A DNA stretch of 44,962 nucleotides from Perkinsus chesapeaki. Its lineage: Eukaryota; Perkinsozoa; Perkinsida; Perkinsidae. The notes under the pieces are model-generated. The model searched no databases. It worked only from the letters and a program-made list of their open reading frames with translations, and was not told the DNA's origin. The position numbers and the translations under genes are program-made. The DNA lies in NCBI GenBank assembly GCA_013115145.1, contig JAAPAO010000265.1, forward strand, positions 1 through 44,962, in the 5' to 3' direction. Below are positions 34,155 through 44,962 of the stretch, piece after piece (position 1 is the stretch's first letter; each line of letters begins with the position of its first letter).

Positions 34155-35949
34155 AGTGTCACGTGTTGGTCTCGAAGAATAACCCACGCGATGAGAATGA
34201 AGTGCAACACTTGAATTGTGGCATGTACCACTCCTCCATCATTTGTCTGCACTATATTGCTGGTCATTCTAGTACTTCGGTTATCGAAGTTCGGTATATG
34301 CTCCCACTATCTAAAGTCCTGTATTAGCCTGGCTAATACAGTAGATAATTGTCATCGTCACGTCTGTAAATATTATTGGAATGCCCTCTTCTGGTCATGT
34401 CACTGCTGCCATGGCGTAATTGTGTGCGCACCGTGACAGACGAACCCCCCGCTAGAGCTAGACTAGAACTATTACGTTTTTCCTATGCAGTATGTGACCA
34501 GAGTCCGTCTTTTTTATCTCAAGGACGGTGTTGATACTTAAGTACTAGTCACATATCTTAACTAATGTCACCTATCACTCGTTGTCGGCGACAACTTGTC
34601 GCGCTGTTAATGGTTCATCAAGTCAGTTGGAGCGCTTGTGTTGGCAATCGCTTGATCAATGATCACGAGCAAATCACAGCCTCACCACAGCACAAGTTGT
34701 ACTGTCGGGTACTGTACAACGGCTCGTTACGAACACCATGCTATTCTAAGTAGCCGGACGGTGCCAATTAGACAATAGATGCACTGTCATGCAGGGAAAG
34801 AGGCTCTGTTTTCGTAACAGCGAACAAAGGCGAGAACTGGTTATACGCGCACAAGCCGTTTAGACCTGAACAGTTGCACTCCTTCGAAACACGTTCAGGA
34901 CGAGTTTCAATGTACTTGACCCATGAGTTAGGAACCTTCGAAATTCGCTAGATAGCAAGAAACCCTCACCCAGAGTCCTGCTTTCTCGAGGTACAACTCT
35001 CTAGCTATTGATAGCTTACTTTCTGTATATCGCGAGTATGTTATCATATGTAGTCCTATCATTGGGCTTGGTAGTCTCAAACCTCTGGAGCACTGTAACC
35101 TGTGGACCGTGCCCGGGCTACGTGTGCATAGGCGACTTCATCAGACTATTATTTCAAGCACATTGAATCACTGTCAATTTCAACAAATCACTAGCATCCT
35201 TGAACGCGACAGGTAAATCCAAAAATGTGACTCTTTCCAGAAGTCTAGGCGTCTACTCGTAAAAAGAGGTCTAGCGAGAGTTTTCACCTTTGTGCATGCG
35301 GTATGTGTAGGATAAAGAAATGATGTGCATGATACGTATACGAGATACGTATTATTCATAAGAACAAGGAGAATAGTGTAGGACCAACACACCGAGTTGC
35401 CATCGGAACCCCGAGAACGGCAGACAGCCCACAACCGTGTCTTTACCGATACCCAGGATCCAGCATAAAATTCAGCAACTATACACAGCAGTCCGTGTCT
35501 CTCCTAGAATAAAAGCTCAGGTACGAGGCCTTCTTGACGAAGTTACGGAGCTTGCTAAGCGAAATTGGTTACGAAGCTCGGCACCTTTTTTTTGCCAGGC
35601 AAATTTAGTTTTGGTGTGTTAGATTCACAGAACCTGTGACACAGGCATAATATAGTTAGTTCCGAAAGTTCACCGAGAGTTCCTCCACTCTTGGACATTA
35701 TTTCGGAATGGGAATGTGATGGAGTAGTATTGTAAATAGCGTATCGGGAATGCAATGGAGATTAAAAGTCAACGTTGGAGCTGGGGTGCCGAATACGAGA
35801 TGAACCCTAGAAATGTTGGCGTGGGGACATACCGTCTGTCACCGAGATGTACCCCTGGACCAGGAGTCCTGCTCGGAAATTGTCCCCCATAGCCTATGGG
35901 GCCTAGGGTATTAGATTTCACACACTTCTCCTGCCTTCGTTAAGTAACC
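34155..35949. other. Intergenic region between the two Cys-rich genes
   Basis: About 1.8 kb without a supported gene. It holds the hairpin at 34319-34341. Short frames (34565-34753 plus; 35180-35434 minus; 35437-35622 plus) lack domains and conserved Cys spacing, so they are not further family members. Confidence 0.5.
34319..34341. terminator. Perfect 10-bp hairpin downstream of a secreted-protein gene
   Basis: CTGTATTAGC, loop CTG, GCTAATACAG: ten perfect pairs with a 3-nt loop, 165 nt after the stop of the first Cys-rich gene. It may be a 3'-UTR structure; typing as terminator is tentative, as no T run follows. Confidence 0.4.
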
Positions 35950-36321
35950 ATGCGCGTCTTGGTCAACGCCCTCCTCATTGCTGTTGCCACTTCCAGCAAT
36001 GCCTGTAAGGACTCTGACAAGCAAAAGATCAGTGGAGTGCACTTCCCTGGTTTCCTGTTGCAATGTGCTACCAAGTATCGCTCGGACCTGTTCAATGTCG
36101 GTCCATGCCTTGTGAAAGGCTGTGGCCTGAGCGATGTGTGTGCAGGCTGTTTCAGTACGGCCTCCAGATGTGCTGCTGCCAACTGCAATTCTCAATGCGC
36201 GAGTTCGACGACAGAGTGTGAGAGTTGCATTAAAGATAATTGCAGCCAAGTCTTCCATGATTGCACTGGCTTGAAAACTCCTGTTCCCTTCCCTACGAAG
36301 GAAGAGGAGAAGTGCTACTGA
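35950..36321 (+). CDS. Small secreted 14-cysteine protein (member 2)
   Basis: Intronless, 123 residues from the ATG at 35950. Signal peptide MRVLVNALLIAVATSSNAC. Cysteines at 19, 39, 53, 58, 64, 67, 74, 79, 83, 90, 93, 98, 105 and 122 match the paralogue at 33780 except for one deleted residue between the ninth and tenth. Shared non-Cys anchors are PGFL, CLV-x-GC-x-LS, DCTGL (ECTGL in member 1) and EEKC. The rest has diverged widely, which suggests fast evolution with the disulfide scaffold held. The two genes are ~1.8 kb apart on the same strand. Role unknown; secreted effector, surface or wall protein are possible. Confidence 0.82.
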   Translation: MRVLVNALLIAVATSSNACKDSDKQKISGVHFPGFLLQCATKYRSDLFNVGPCLVKGCGLSDVCAGCFSTASRCAAANCNSQCASSTTECESCIKDNCSQVFHDCTGLKTPVPFPTKEEEKCY

Positions 36322-37248
36322 TGAGTTGTCTGCGTGGTATACACACCATAGAGCAGCAAATTGCGTGGTGCCGTTCACGCGTATCATTAGTCCTGCTCTA
36401 TTCAGCTGTACTCAACTTTATACCTCATCATAGCAGTGCTTAGATGTATGCTCTTAGAGCAACCCGCACTCTATCCCATCTCACAGTTGTCTCTCTGTCG
36501 TCACATCAGTTCAGCATATTGCGATGCTCTTCTCTGAGCGTGCTGCTTTAGCTCCGGCGGCCCACTCGTTGTCGATGGGTCATCTAGTTTATGTCGTGAC
36601 GGTGTGTTGCGCTGTTAGTGTTGGGTCGGCGTAGTATAGTATACAATCTATGCGTCGTTGTACGATTGAAGAACCGCAAGTCAAGGTTTACATTGTACAA
36701 ATCGTGTACTGTAATATATAGTTGCTAAAGCATCTGTTCCCTAGTGGTTTAGCTTGCAATAGACCAATGCTGGACACGTGTCGATTTACGTGATGAGATG
36801 CGGCTATGTTTTCCTTACTCGGTAGGTTTGCCAGCGATCAGTGCGAGCCTAGCCCCTCTAAATATGAGACGAGGAGGTCTGTTGAGTCTAACAACATCTC
36901 AGACATGCGGCCAGTTGAAGACCGTGATCTGCTCTATAATGGCACTCCATACTTTTGGTCTTGTACGGGTATACGCTTGGGTTAAGGAGATGATGTTAAC
37001 GCTCGTTCCTACGCCCCTTCAGAGCGACCACTCAGTCTACACACAACAATTTACGCAATGCTTGATTGGTTACAGTTCGTAGACACTCATGAGACTGGCT
37101 TATGACAAAGAATACAGCTCATGGTATTTCACGGTGCTTTCTCGACGAGACCAATAGGCGCCTATTCTTATCCTTGTCTTTCGCTCTGAGTAGTGTTCCC
37201 ACCTGAACCATTGTGGAAATACAAAAATATGTTAGATATGGGCGACAA
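36322..37248. other. Intergenic region
   Basis: Lies between the second Cys-rich gene and the end of the minus-strand CFAP57 gene. I see no gene or repeat. Confidence 0.5.
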
Positions 37249-40200
37249 TTATGTGTATTTCCCCAAGACAGAATGTACTTGTTCTTGCAACATGTAGATT
37301 TCTAGCCGCTGCATTTGTATCTTCTCCGTTTTCCTATCAACAGCTTGAAGTAACTCTTGCATCCTCTTGGAATCCTCCTCTCGTTGCTTCTTCCACCTTT
37401 TCTCGGACGCAACTTTTGGTAACCGTGTTGTCTTTTCCCCCGAATGGCGTTTATCATCTGCTCAGGCATCCATTCGATTCGGACTTCTTCATTGCTGATT
37501 CGTGTCACTCCGTACATCAAGATTTGCCTTACCATCCATTCCCTTCGACAGTGGTGTTCTGATGGTTGTCCTCCTCAACTCCTGCTCACTATGCTGATAT
37601 TTACCCCGAAGTTCCCTCAGTTCAAGCTGTAATGACTTAACCTGAATAACCTTGCCATTTTTGATCTCTCAGTCTCGTCTACTTGATCCTCAAGGTTCTT
37701 CTTCTGAACTCGCGTATCGTTGATTTCGCTTATTAGGGTAGCATTCTCTGTTGCACGTCTACTAAGGTCTCGCCTACTCGCCGCATTAAACCTCGATGAT
37801 TGTGATCGTAAACTGTTCACCTGATCAAGTAACCATGACCCGATATGCCCAGGATATGTAGCTGAGGAGGCTCCGCATAACGGCGACCGGACGTACAGGC
37901 CTCAACGTACCCTTTTGTCGAGTGCTCGTATTTGCCTTTGAGCTTCCTCCACCCCACCATCATCTCCCCATATATTTGAACCAGGCGGTGCGTGACTGTT
38001 GGATTGAGTGCATCCTAGAGGACATTTCGGTCATAGTGTAGTGGTAGCAGTGTAGTACCAATCACTCGCTCGTGATACAACTTTTTTATCAAATTCGGCC
38101 ACTCTTTCACGCTTGAATTGTGCACGATGGTTGTTATTTCGCTCATTATATCGACTAGACTGCCTAGGAGATATGGCAACCTTCCAGCGTGGACTGAGTC
38201 AGCCAGTTGCTCACTCTCTCCAGCAGCTATCTTTTCATGTAGAAGTGCCACTTCATTCCTGTGCTGTGCTGCTAACTGGGATTTGTGGTCAAGATCGGTC
38301 TCTAACCTCCTCTGTAGTGCAATCTTGAGATAGGCAATATTATGAGAGGTAGCTCGCTTGGATGAGTGTGACCGCGGCGATGGCTGTGCGTATTCCTAGC
38401 TGACCTTCCTTTCAAACTCCAGTTGGCTGTCATGCAACTTATTTCGGAGCTCCTCGATTTCCTTATCTTTTGGGCCGACTGATTCGCTCATCTAAACCAC
38501 AGTAGTGAAGTACACTACAGTCTCATCACGAGTGCCATAGGGTCTATACTAGCGCCACATCTCCAACTGCAATGTCTCAGAAATGTCGCAGTGGAGAGTC
38601 GTTCTTCTTCACCTCTTTCAATCGAAACTCTAATACGCTCTTCAGCTGGTTCAACCCCTCCAGCTTGTTTCTCAGCTCGCGAATTTCACACTCTTTTTGT
38701 TGCCGACTCTTCACATTATCAGAGTTCTCGTTTTTGAGCGCATCCAGCCTGAAACGGACTTCTCCGTTAATATGCAGTGGGGCATTATTTCGGAAGTTTT
38801 ACCTTCGTGATTGTTCCTCTACCTTCACTTTGAGGGATTGAATGATACTCGCGGCGTCCAGAGATTCATGAGACAATTGAACCTTTTCTTTCTCCATCGC
38901 TTCAAGGCCTTTCATCAGGGCGTCTTGCTCCTTACGATACTGGCTACCTAATACGAGTGACGTAGGTGCCTTGAATATAACCCTAAGTTACGACCGGTCC
39001 GTAGTGCGGCTGCGTTATAAGCATCCAAAAGGAAGTCAGCATTGCTTACAACTCTGGGTGAGTTCCTGAATACTCTTGTCTTTTTCGGCGACAATTTGAT
39101 TAATCTCGTCCTCTCGCTCCTTTGCCTCCATCTCTAATATTGTCTCGTGTCTGCGATGCTAGAGTGGCCCAGTAGCAAACTGATCGCCAAGCTCGACCTT
39201 TGTTTGAGATACTCAATCAGGTCTTGGCTGGATTCGTTGGCCTTTCGAGCCTCCCGCAAACGTGCTTCAAACTCAGCCTGTATTGCGACCTTCTCGCGCT
39301 TGAAACGGTTTTGTTGTTGCATCTGGAAGAACCATCCATGACACATTGCTGTTGATTTGAGCACACCTGGTAGGTTTCATTTCTTTGCACTTCTGCTTTA
39401 CGGGACTCCTCTAGCTTATCATGTCGCGCTGCTTCTTGGGAAAGCTTCCTCTCGTAAAAATCTATCACAAGTAGTAGACCTTGATTTGGTTCGGTCGGAG
39501 GGGGGTGTACTCTCAAGCTGCTCGGTTGCTTCCACTTGCACAGCCTCCAATGTCCTCATAACCCGCAGTGCTTCACTCTCCTGAATAAGAGCCAATATCA
39601 TAAAGTAATGATGCGCTCCATCTTCCCGCTTACCTTCACGTTGCTAGCTGCTTGCAAGGCATTATACCTCCTCCTGAGTTCTTGAATCTCAGCCCTGTCA
39701 TCTTTCCTAGCTTGTGCGAGCTTCTCCTCCATGCGCGTATTGAGCTCGGATACTGTGGTCTTGAGCTCTTTCCTGAATTCAAGTTAGGCATACCTCAATC
39801 TCAGACCATTCTATTGGGCCATTGCTCGCGGTGATATGTGAGGTTTACCAAGTAGACAAGCTTAGTTGTTGTCTTATCTGCGGTACGCGTCCGCGGACAG
39901 CAGGTCACGTGCGCGCGTGTCACAATCCTAGTGCGCTGTGCATGCACTTGAAGAAAGATATGGTGCTTCGGAGTTCGGGGCACGTTGCGTGCATTCCATA
40001 CTAGGTTGTTTTCTACCGCGATTTTGACCCAGCCTCCTCTCCCGGGTTGGACCTTTTGAGTTTATGTTGCGAACATGGGTGTGTGTCTATGCTCGTAATT
40101 TAAACCCATAAGGTCGTGCACACCCTCGCGCCGCGGCTGCCAGTTTATGGGCTCATAGCCCATCCCTTTGCACGGTTTCCGGGTTTCGGGTTTCGGGCTA

Positions 40201-43200
40201 CTGGTTGTTTACGGGTTCGCCGCTCACTTGGGTGCACTGCGCTGCCCCATTCGCCTTCTTGAGAGACAGAGTTGGTTGATGACGTAAAGCTAAAGCGCAC
40301 TCACTTGAGACCGGCAATAGTTTTCTCCGCCTCACTGTTCTTCTCATGAGTGGCCTACTGTTACGGTCACATTGAAAACTGTGCGGCTACTCACTCGTAA
40401 TTGACCTTTACTGACCGTTTCAATGCCATCAGGGATTAACAAGGAGTTGGTACGCCCTGAACCGGCCTCAGTGACATGTCAGCTCCACATTGAGCTACCA
40501 TGATGGGCATGACCAGGGTCACCGATATTCAGGAAGAAGATGGCCCCATCAGTTCCGGCTGAAACAAGTGTATGTCGGTGCGAGGCAAACGGTCTAAGGA
40601 GAGCTGCTCATCACAGACCCAAGCAAGAGGGTTTAACATGAATTGCAGCCGGGCAACTGCTCCGTTATGAACAGTATAACGGCAGAGTTGTCCAGAACTG
40701 AGGGGATACTCGACGGTATAAATAGACCCCTCCGAAGATCCAACCAGCAAGAAGGGGGAGGAGCCGCCATCTACAATAATGGTCGTTAAGGGAAGTATAT
40801 ATCAACGAATCCTGCCTTGAGTTACGGAAGGCCTCCAGAGCGCCAGGGCGGTCGGGTACACTCCGGACTGGGGACCGCTGAAGACTGGCCACGGAGTAGC
40901 TTCTTGTGTGACCTCGCCTTCCTGGATCTCTCTAATAATACCCTGCGCCTCGAGGTGCAGAGGTGAAGCTTTTGCTGTCGGAGTACCACCTGAGATATGA
41001 CGGCGTGAATGTCCACATGGCGTAAATTTGCATCCTGCCTGTCTCACCCGCGCCCGACTTGATGAAGAGGCCTCCAACAAAAATGCGCTTATTGCTAAAA
41101 TGGAAGGATAGAGAGTAGTGTGACTCAGAGCTACTTGTAGACTAGGCAAGTGTAGACATAGCCCTTCCCGCTGGAGTGGTCAGACGTTTTGGACCATGAA
41201 CCACAGTCCCACTCAGTAACCTACAGAGTAGTCTCTCAGACCATACCCGACGTCGTAGCGTACTGTGCTGATTGACGACGAGTCACCCCGAGATTCGCAG
41301 GTAGCGACGGCAAGATGATGATCTTCCTCATCAAAAGAGAGGGCTACGATGCCCGATTGCATGAGACCACCGAAGCCAGAAGGGTCCTCGGTATCGCCTC
41401 TTGCGAGGGCTAGAGAAGGTTGTTAGCAATGATGATAGCAGGAGTACCTCCTCCTTGATTGCTGCTGCCACCAACTTTCAGTGTTGCTACTTTCGCCATT
41501 CCGCGGTGCATGCCAAAGACCGTAACCTGTATGATGGCTGCCAATCTTGGACCAATCTCGGCTATAAGGATTTTATGTAGCCATCACCTGCCGAGCTCCG
41601 GATACACCGGTGCCATGGGCAACAGCCAGGAAATGACCTCCACCGCTCCAAATCAATCGAGAAGCTCGACGTATGGCAAACTCTTGCAGCACAACTATGT
41701 CCCGGTCCACTATCTGATACAGGCGATAATAGCGGTGCTCTAGGGTCTGAGAATCTTGTGACTTGTATAATCCTCAGCTTCTCCGTAAAGGACATCGCAA
41801 TGATGAAACCGCCGACGGGGTGAACTGCCACATCAAGGGGTTCATCACCAAGGAAGACCCGACACAGATCCATCTCAGCAGAGGGAAGCCCTGCACAGCA
41901 TTGGTGCTGTCTAAAGGTGAGTCTCAACGGATGAATAGATTACTCCATATCCTCATACTCTTATCACCGTAGGAGACCGTTGTCATTATCTGTCTCAAAC
42001 GGCAGAGGGAGAGGCCTAACCGGGTCTTGGGCAATCTGCTAGAAGCAAACGCGATGATAACTGACCACTGATGGCATCGGAGTGAAACCCGCCGGATAGA
42101 ACTGTGGCCTCTACAGGCTCAGCATGTAGACATCCCTCCTGCCAGCAGCTTGGTGAAGTATAAATGGAGCTCGCTGATAGAACTATAATGATGGCATCAC
42201 GACTCGCGTTTCAGTCTTCCGATCTCTTACCAAGTATCTCCTTACTGTCAGTCACACATACAAGCCATTCACCACTGCCACACAGGTCGATGGACTCCAG
42301 GCTTGAGTTCGATTTCCCAACGACTGTTACATTTCGAACAAGTCTGTACAAAATTCATTATGCTTGCCGCGAGGTCGTGCGTACTTGTACGGTGCAGATA
42401 CGTCTTCGCCCTCGCTCTCAGCTTCTTCCCAGATCGTGACACCTCCCGTTGTACCCACAATAACGAATCCCTGGGCCAGAGGGGAAATAGCTCTTGGAGA
42501 AAAGTTCAACAGTGGGCATGGCACTCGGTGGGTAAGTGTCAGAGTACTTGGTGAGATGACAAACAACCTAAGAGAGCTATCGTTATGCCTTTCGTGTGAG
42601 TTCGTATGTCTACCCTCCTGTCATGGTTATGAGGACAACCGGTGGGATATCAGATGTCAAGGCTGATGCGAGCCAAGCATGGTCCAGAACGCCGGCATTG
42701 AGCTCTGTTAAGCCTGTCTGGGAGATGTGTACTCCCGATGCTGTAGCTGTGAAGCTACTCTCCACTGAGCTATCAGTTATCTGACATATTCGCGACCTAG
42801 CGGGCTCTGCCGCCTGCCGCTGCTGATGACAAAGATCCCCAAGGCCATCGAGATACCGCATTGCGATTAGTAACGATGCGGTGTACTGCGACTTCTCACA
42901 TCGGATAGTGCTTTGAGAATCCCTCCCGTCTTGTATTTCACAAACTTGCAACCGCTGGGGCCAGTAAAGCAGAGAAGGGTGTTGTCCTTGGGGCAGGTGG
43001 TGACCTGATCTTACTATCACGGCGCTGAAGGTCACGCGCAGGCTACTTTGTCAAAGTCCCCTTCGAGCTCTAAGTGAGCACTGTTACTTCGGTCAAGAGT
43101 GATGCGTTTCGGTCCCGCTGTCGCATTGTTCTGACCGGACATCAGCAACCACCTAGTAGCGCTTTGACCCACGGTGCGAGGCCGGCCTTCTGATTGGTGC

Positions 43201-43912
43201 CACGAAGTGGTGTAAAATACGCCGCCTGCGCTAGTAAGAATTATCAACGCCTTGTCGTCCTTTGTGAAAGCAATGGACCTCACAAAAACACCCCGAGAGC
43301 CCTGATAATGCAGATCAGGTTTGCCGAGGGAAGTGTGGTATGACTTTGAAGGGTTTAGGGAGGAGAATCACATCCTGGGCATGATTCCCAGGTGTTGCTG
43401 GGTTGTAAATGCCGATCGCCATCTGCGGAGACAATGGTCAAAGAGTGAGTGATAAAGTTGTGCTACTTGATCTCCCTTCAATATCTGAGCAATACCTAGC
43501 GCTCTGTTATCGCCGCTCTTAGCGATTGCTGTGATCCTGCGGCATGTCTCATCGACAGGTGTAAGGAAGTTGACAGTATTGGAATCAATATGGCGGAAAC
43601 ACGCATGCCTTCCACACACGTGTACCTCGCCAAGAAACTCCCTATGATCAGAGTCCGCTAGTGTTGGCGTCTTTAACTTAATCAGCTACGCGTAACTATT
43701 ACGCGTTCACAGGGACTAAGGATGCCTACCACAAAATGACCATTATCATCCGGGAAGATTGCCGGGCTGTTGCGAATTTGTCTGCCGTCTGCTGAAGTCG
43801 TCATGGCTCCTAATGCATGGGTTAGTTGAAGCCGTGTGACCGTCTGCTCCTTCACTAGATCCTTATGAGATGCGTCACAAGCGACACCGTTCGTGCTGAT
43901 TTCCGCGGACAT
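37249..43912 (-). CDS. CFAP57: CFAP57/WDR65-like cilia- and flagella-associated protein
   Basis: Multi-exon minus-strand gene starting at the ATG at 43912 (MSAEISTNG). The N-terminus (LQLTHALGAMTTSADG, SPAIFPDDNGHFVVG) matches the CFAP57 opening. WD40 blades follow: MRSIAFTKDDKALIILTS (~43280), SPLAQGFVIVGTTGG (~42480), EPLDVAVHPVGGFIIAMSF (~41850), TLVSAGTDGAIFFLNIGD (~40550) and MLVGSSEGSIYTVEYPL (~40740). The second half is coiled coil (TRMEEKLAQARKDDRAEIQE; SVKEWPNLIKKLYHERV; ENATLISEINDTRVQKKN), ending MQRLEIYMLQEQ and a stop at 37249. CFAP57 is an axonemal protein needed for inner-dynein assembly, so it implies a flagellated stage. Most introns are short; one between ~39830 and ~40480 is much longer. 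Exact exon ends were not all resolved. Confidence 0.82.
39830..40480 (-). other. Long non-coding stretch (probable intron) in the CFAP57 gene
   Basis: No exon of the CFAP57 frame can be read here, although WD40 exons lie to the right and coiled-coil exons to the left. It contains a GGGTTTC tandem (~40187-40197) and a TATGGGCT-CAT-AGCCCATC near-palindrome (~40146). It also holds a plus-strand frame (39822-40004) with several Cys and His. It may hold an inserted element. Confidence 0.45.
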
Positions 43913-44571
43913 CTCAGTGAGTAAAAACGGGAAAACTTTGCAGCCTGCCGATCGCAGGCCAGACTAGTACACGAATTCGAACAGTATGATCAGACATAAA
44001 GGTTCAGCGCTGCTGTGGAAGTCTCTGTTGGAGACACGACGAAGCGAGCTTCGATTGCTATTTATTGGTTTGTCACCACTGACTTACCATCGGGCACACA
44101 GAGCGTAGTAAGATTGGGAAGTCCAGGAAATGCTCGTAAATTATCTTAGGTATCTATTTCGTTAACAAGCCATTAAGGACTATCAAACCCAACGCACTTC
44201 ATTAGGGAAGACTGGGTCACGCTTTGACAGCAGCCAAAGCATATGCCAAAAGCATGACTCATGCTCATTATCGTAGTAGCGTGCTGCAGTCTGTGGAGTC
44301 AGCGCAGTCGAGCGGATATCTTGGTCTCTCGAACTTCTCAGCCGAATTGCTTGAGTTGAGCGTCTCCTGTTTCCGGGCAGGATTGGCTATCCCCCAATAT
44401 TTCGGATGAGAGCTTCTGCACAGGACCACCTGCCGCAGGACTGCGCTTTGTCACGGCTTCCTCGGAGGAGACCTTCCTCCTACCGCCACTTTGCCGGCGA
44501 GCCAAATTCCCTGTTGCCTAATCTAACTTCGCAGCGTTACCAGTTACCACTTAATGCGTATCGCCCAAGAC
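43913..44571. other. Divergent intergenic region
   Basis: Between the CFAP57 start (minus) and a plus-strand secreted-protein gene; it must hold both promoters. Plus-strand frames at 44224-44409 and from 44406 show no domain. Confidence 0.4.
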
Positions 44572-44962
44572 ATGTACATCCTTGTATTCACCTTGATAGG
44601 CATTGTTCAGAGTCACCTCTCCTTCCTATTGCCAAACGAGAGGGTATACTACGCAAGATACAGGACTCCACAACGTATAGAGGATGGTCGTTCTATGAAT
44701 GCCACTCTACTGTTTTATTGTGGCACGAGCGATGAGTATATGAAGCTTAAGGTCAAATATGGGGCAGACGTTTTGGCATCGCCTTTTGTACCCTTCAGCT
44801 TCTCCATGGTTAACAACAGGACAGTGGATTTAGTAAGCCTGACTGACGATCTCAAGCTCAAATGGAAACCGTTCGCAACAAGGCTAAATCGTGGCGGTCT
44901 AGTGGTTGAACTCGACATGGAAATGGGATGGGATCAAAAAGTTTCTTATATCTTATTGCATG
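44572..44962 (+). CDS. Secreted protein of unknown function (cut by right edge)
   Basis: The ATG at 44572 opens a frame that stays open for 130 codons to the window end. It starts with a good signal peptide (MYILVFTLIGIVQSHLSF). The mature part includes ATLLFYCGTSDEYMKLKVKYG, a PFVPFSFSMVNNRTVDLVSL segment with a glycosylation-type NRT, and LNRGGLVVELDMEMG. A shadow frame in another phase overlaps it, but the signal peptide and codon pattern favour this one. I recognise no domain. Like the other secreted genes here it sits in a loose, gene-poor stretch. Confidence 0.6.
   Translation, partial: MYILVFTLIGIVQSHLSFLLPNERVYYARYRTPQRIEDGRSMNATLLFYCGTSDEYMKLKVKYGADVLASPFVPFSFSMVNNRTVDLVSLTDDLKLKWKPFATRLNRGGLVVELDMEMGWDQKVSYILLH

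Noticed and set aside
38035-38070. TAGTGTAGTGGTAGCA, resembling a tRNA A-box
   Set aside because: No B-box on the same strand at tRNA distance; it lies at an exon end of the CFAP57 gene.
1-44962. CRISPR array, bacterial operons, rRNA or a copy of the spliced-leader RNA gene
   Set aside because: No regularly spaced repeats other than the 35-bp minisatellite, no bacterial gene layout, and no rRNA or spliced-leader sequence recognised.

Overview
The window looks like nuclear DNA of a unicellular eukaryote, most likely an alveolate of the Perkinsus type. The genes are cut by many very short GT-AG introns, mostly 40-55 nt. They include a flagellar CFAP57 homologue, a nucleosome assembly protein, an H/ACA snoRNP protein and a PDK1-like kinase. 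Several 5' ends sit just after a pyrimidine tract and AG, as expected for spliced-leader addition. The genus is inferred from gene style and lineage-type secreted proteins, not from a marker gene.

Layout. 1-2565: two minus-strand pepsin-like aspartic proteases, the first cut by the left edge. 4093-12217: one large intron-rich gene for a DDX60-type Ski2-like helicase. 12369-16969: a WDR7/rabconnectin-3-beta-like WD40 protein. 17158-20522: a modular multi-KH RNA-binding protein with SR-rich head and Gly-rich tail. 20702-22613: a NAP1/SET-family histone chaperone. 22831-23467: a UPF0045 thiamine-binding-fold protein with a mitochondrial-type presequence. 24356-25250 (minus): an unrecognised secreted protein with an apparent frameshift at a homopolymer. 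25960-28697: a DUF4954 left-handed beta-helix protein. 29141-31313: a tandem duplication of NHP2 around a 35-bp minisatellite and an assembly gap. 31486-33019: a PDK1-like kinase with DFD in place of DFG. 33780-36321: two intronless secreted proteins sharing a 14-cysteine scaffold. 37249-43912 (minus): CFAP57/WDR65. 44572 to the right edge: start of another secreted protein.

Most of the left and centre is housekeeping (RNA helicase, RNA-binding protein, histone chaperone, snoRNP, vesicle/V-ATPase regulator, kinase), packed on the plus strand with short gaps. Secreted, lineage-specific genes (proteases, Cys-rich proteins, unknown secreted proteins) lie in looser stretches at the ends and around 24-25 kb. 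This is a gene neighbourhood, not an operon, and no joint pathway is implied.

The most unusual signal is a set of tRNA T-arm/B-box-like sequences. They make up much of several ordinary-length introns in the helicase and KH genes, in both orientations, and recur in an outlier 483-nt intron and in intergenic DNA. They are candidates for tRNA-derived, intron-forming insertions. The paired 14-Cys secreted family is the best candidate for an undescribed protein family.
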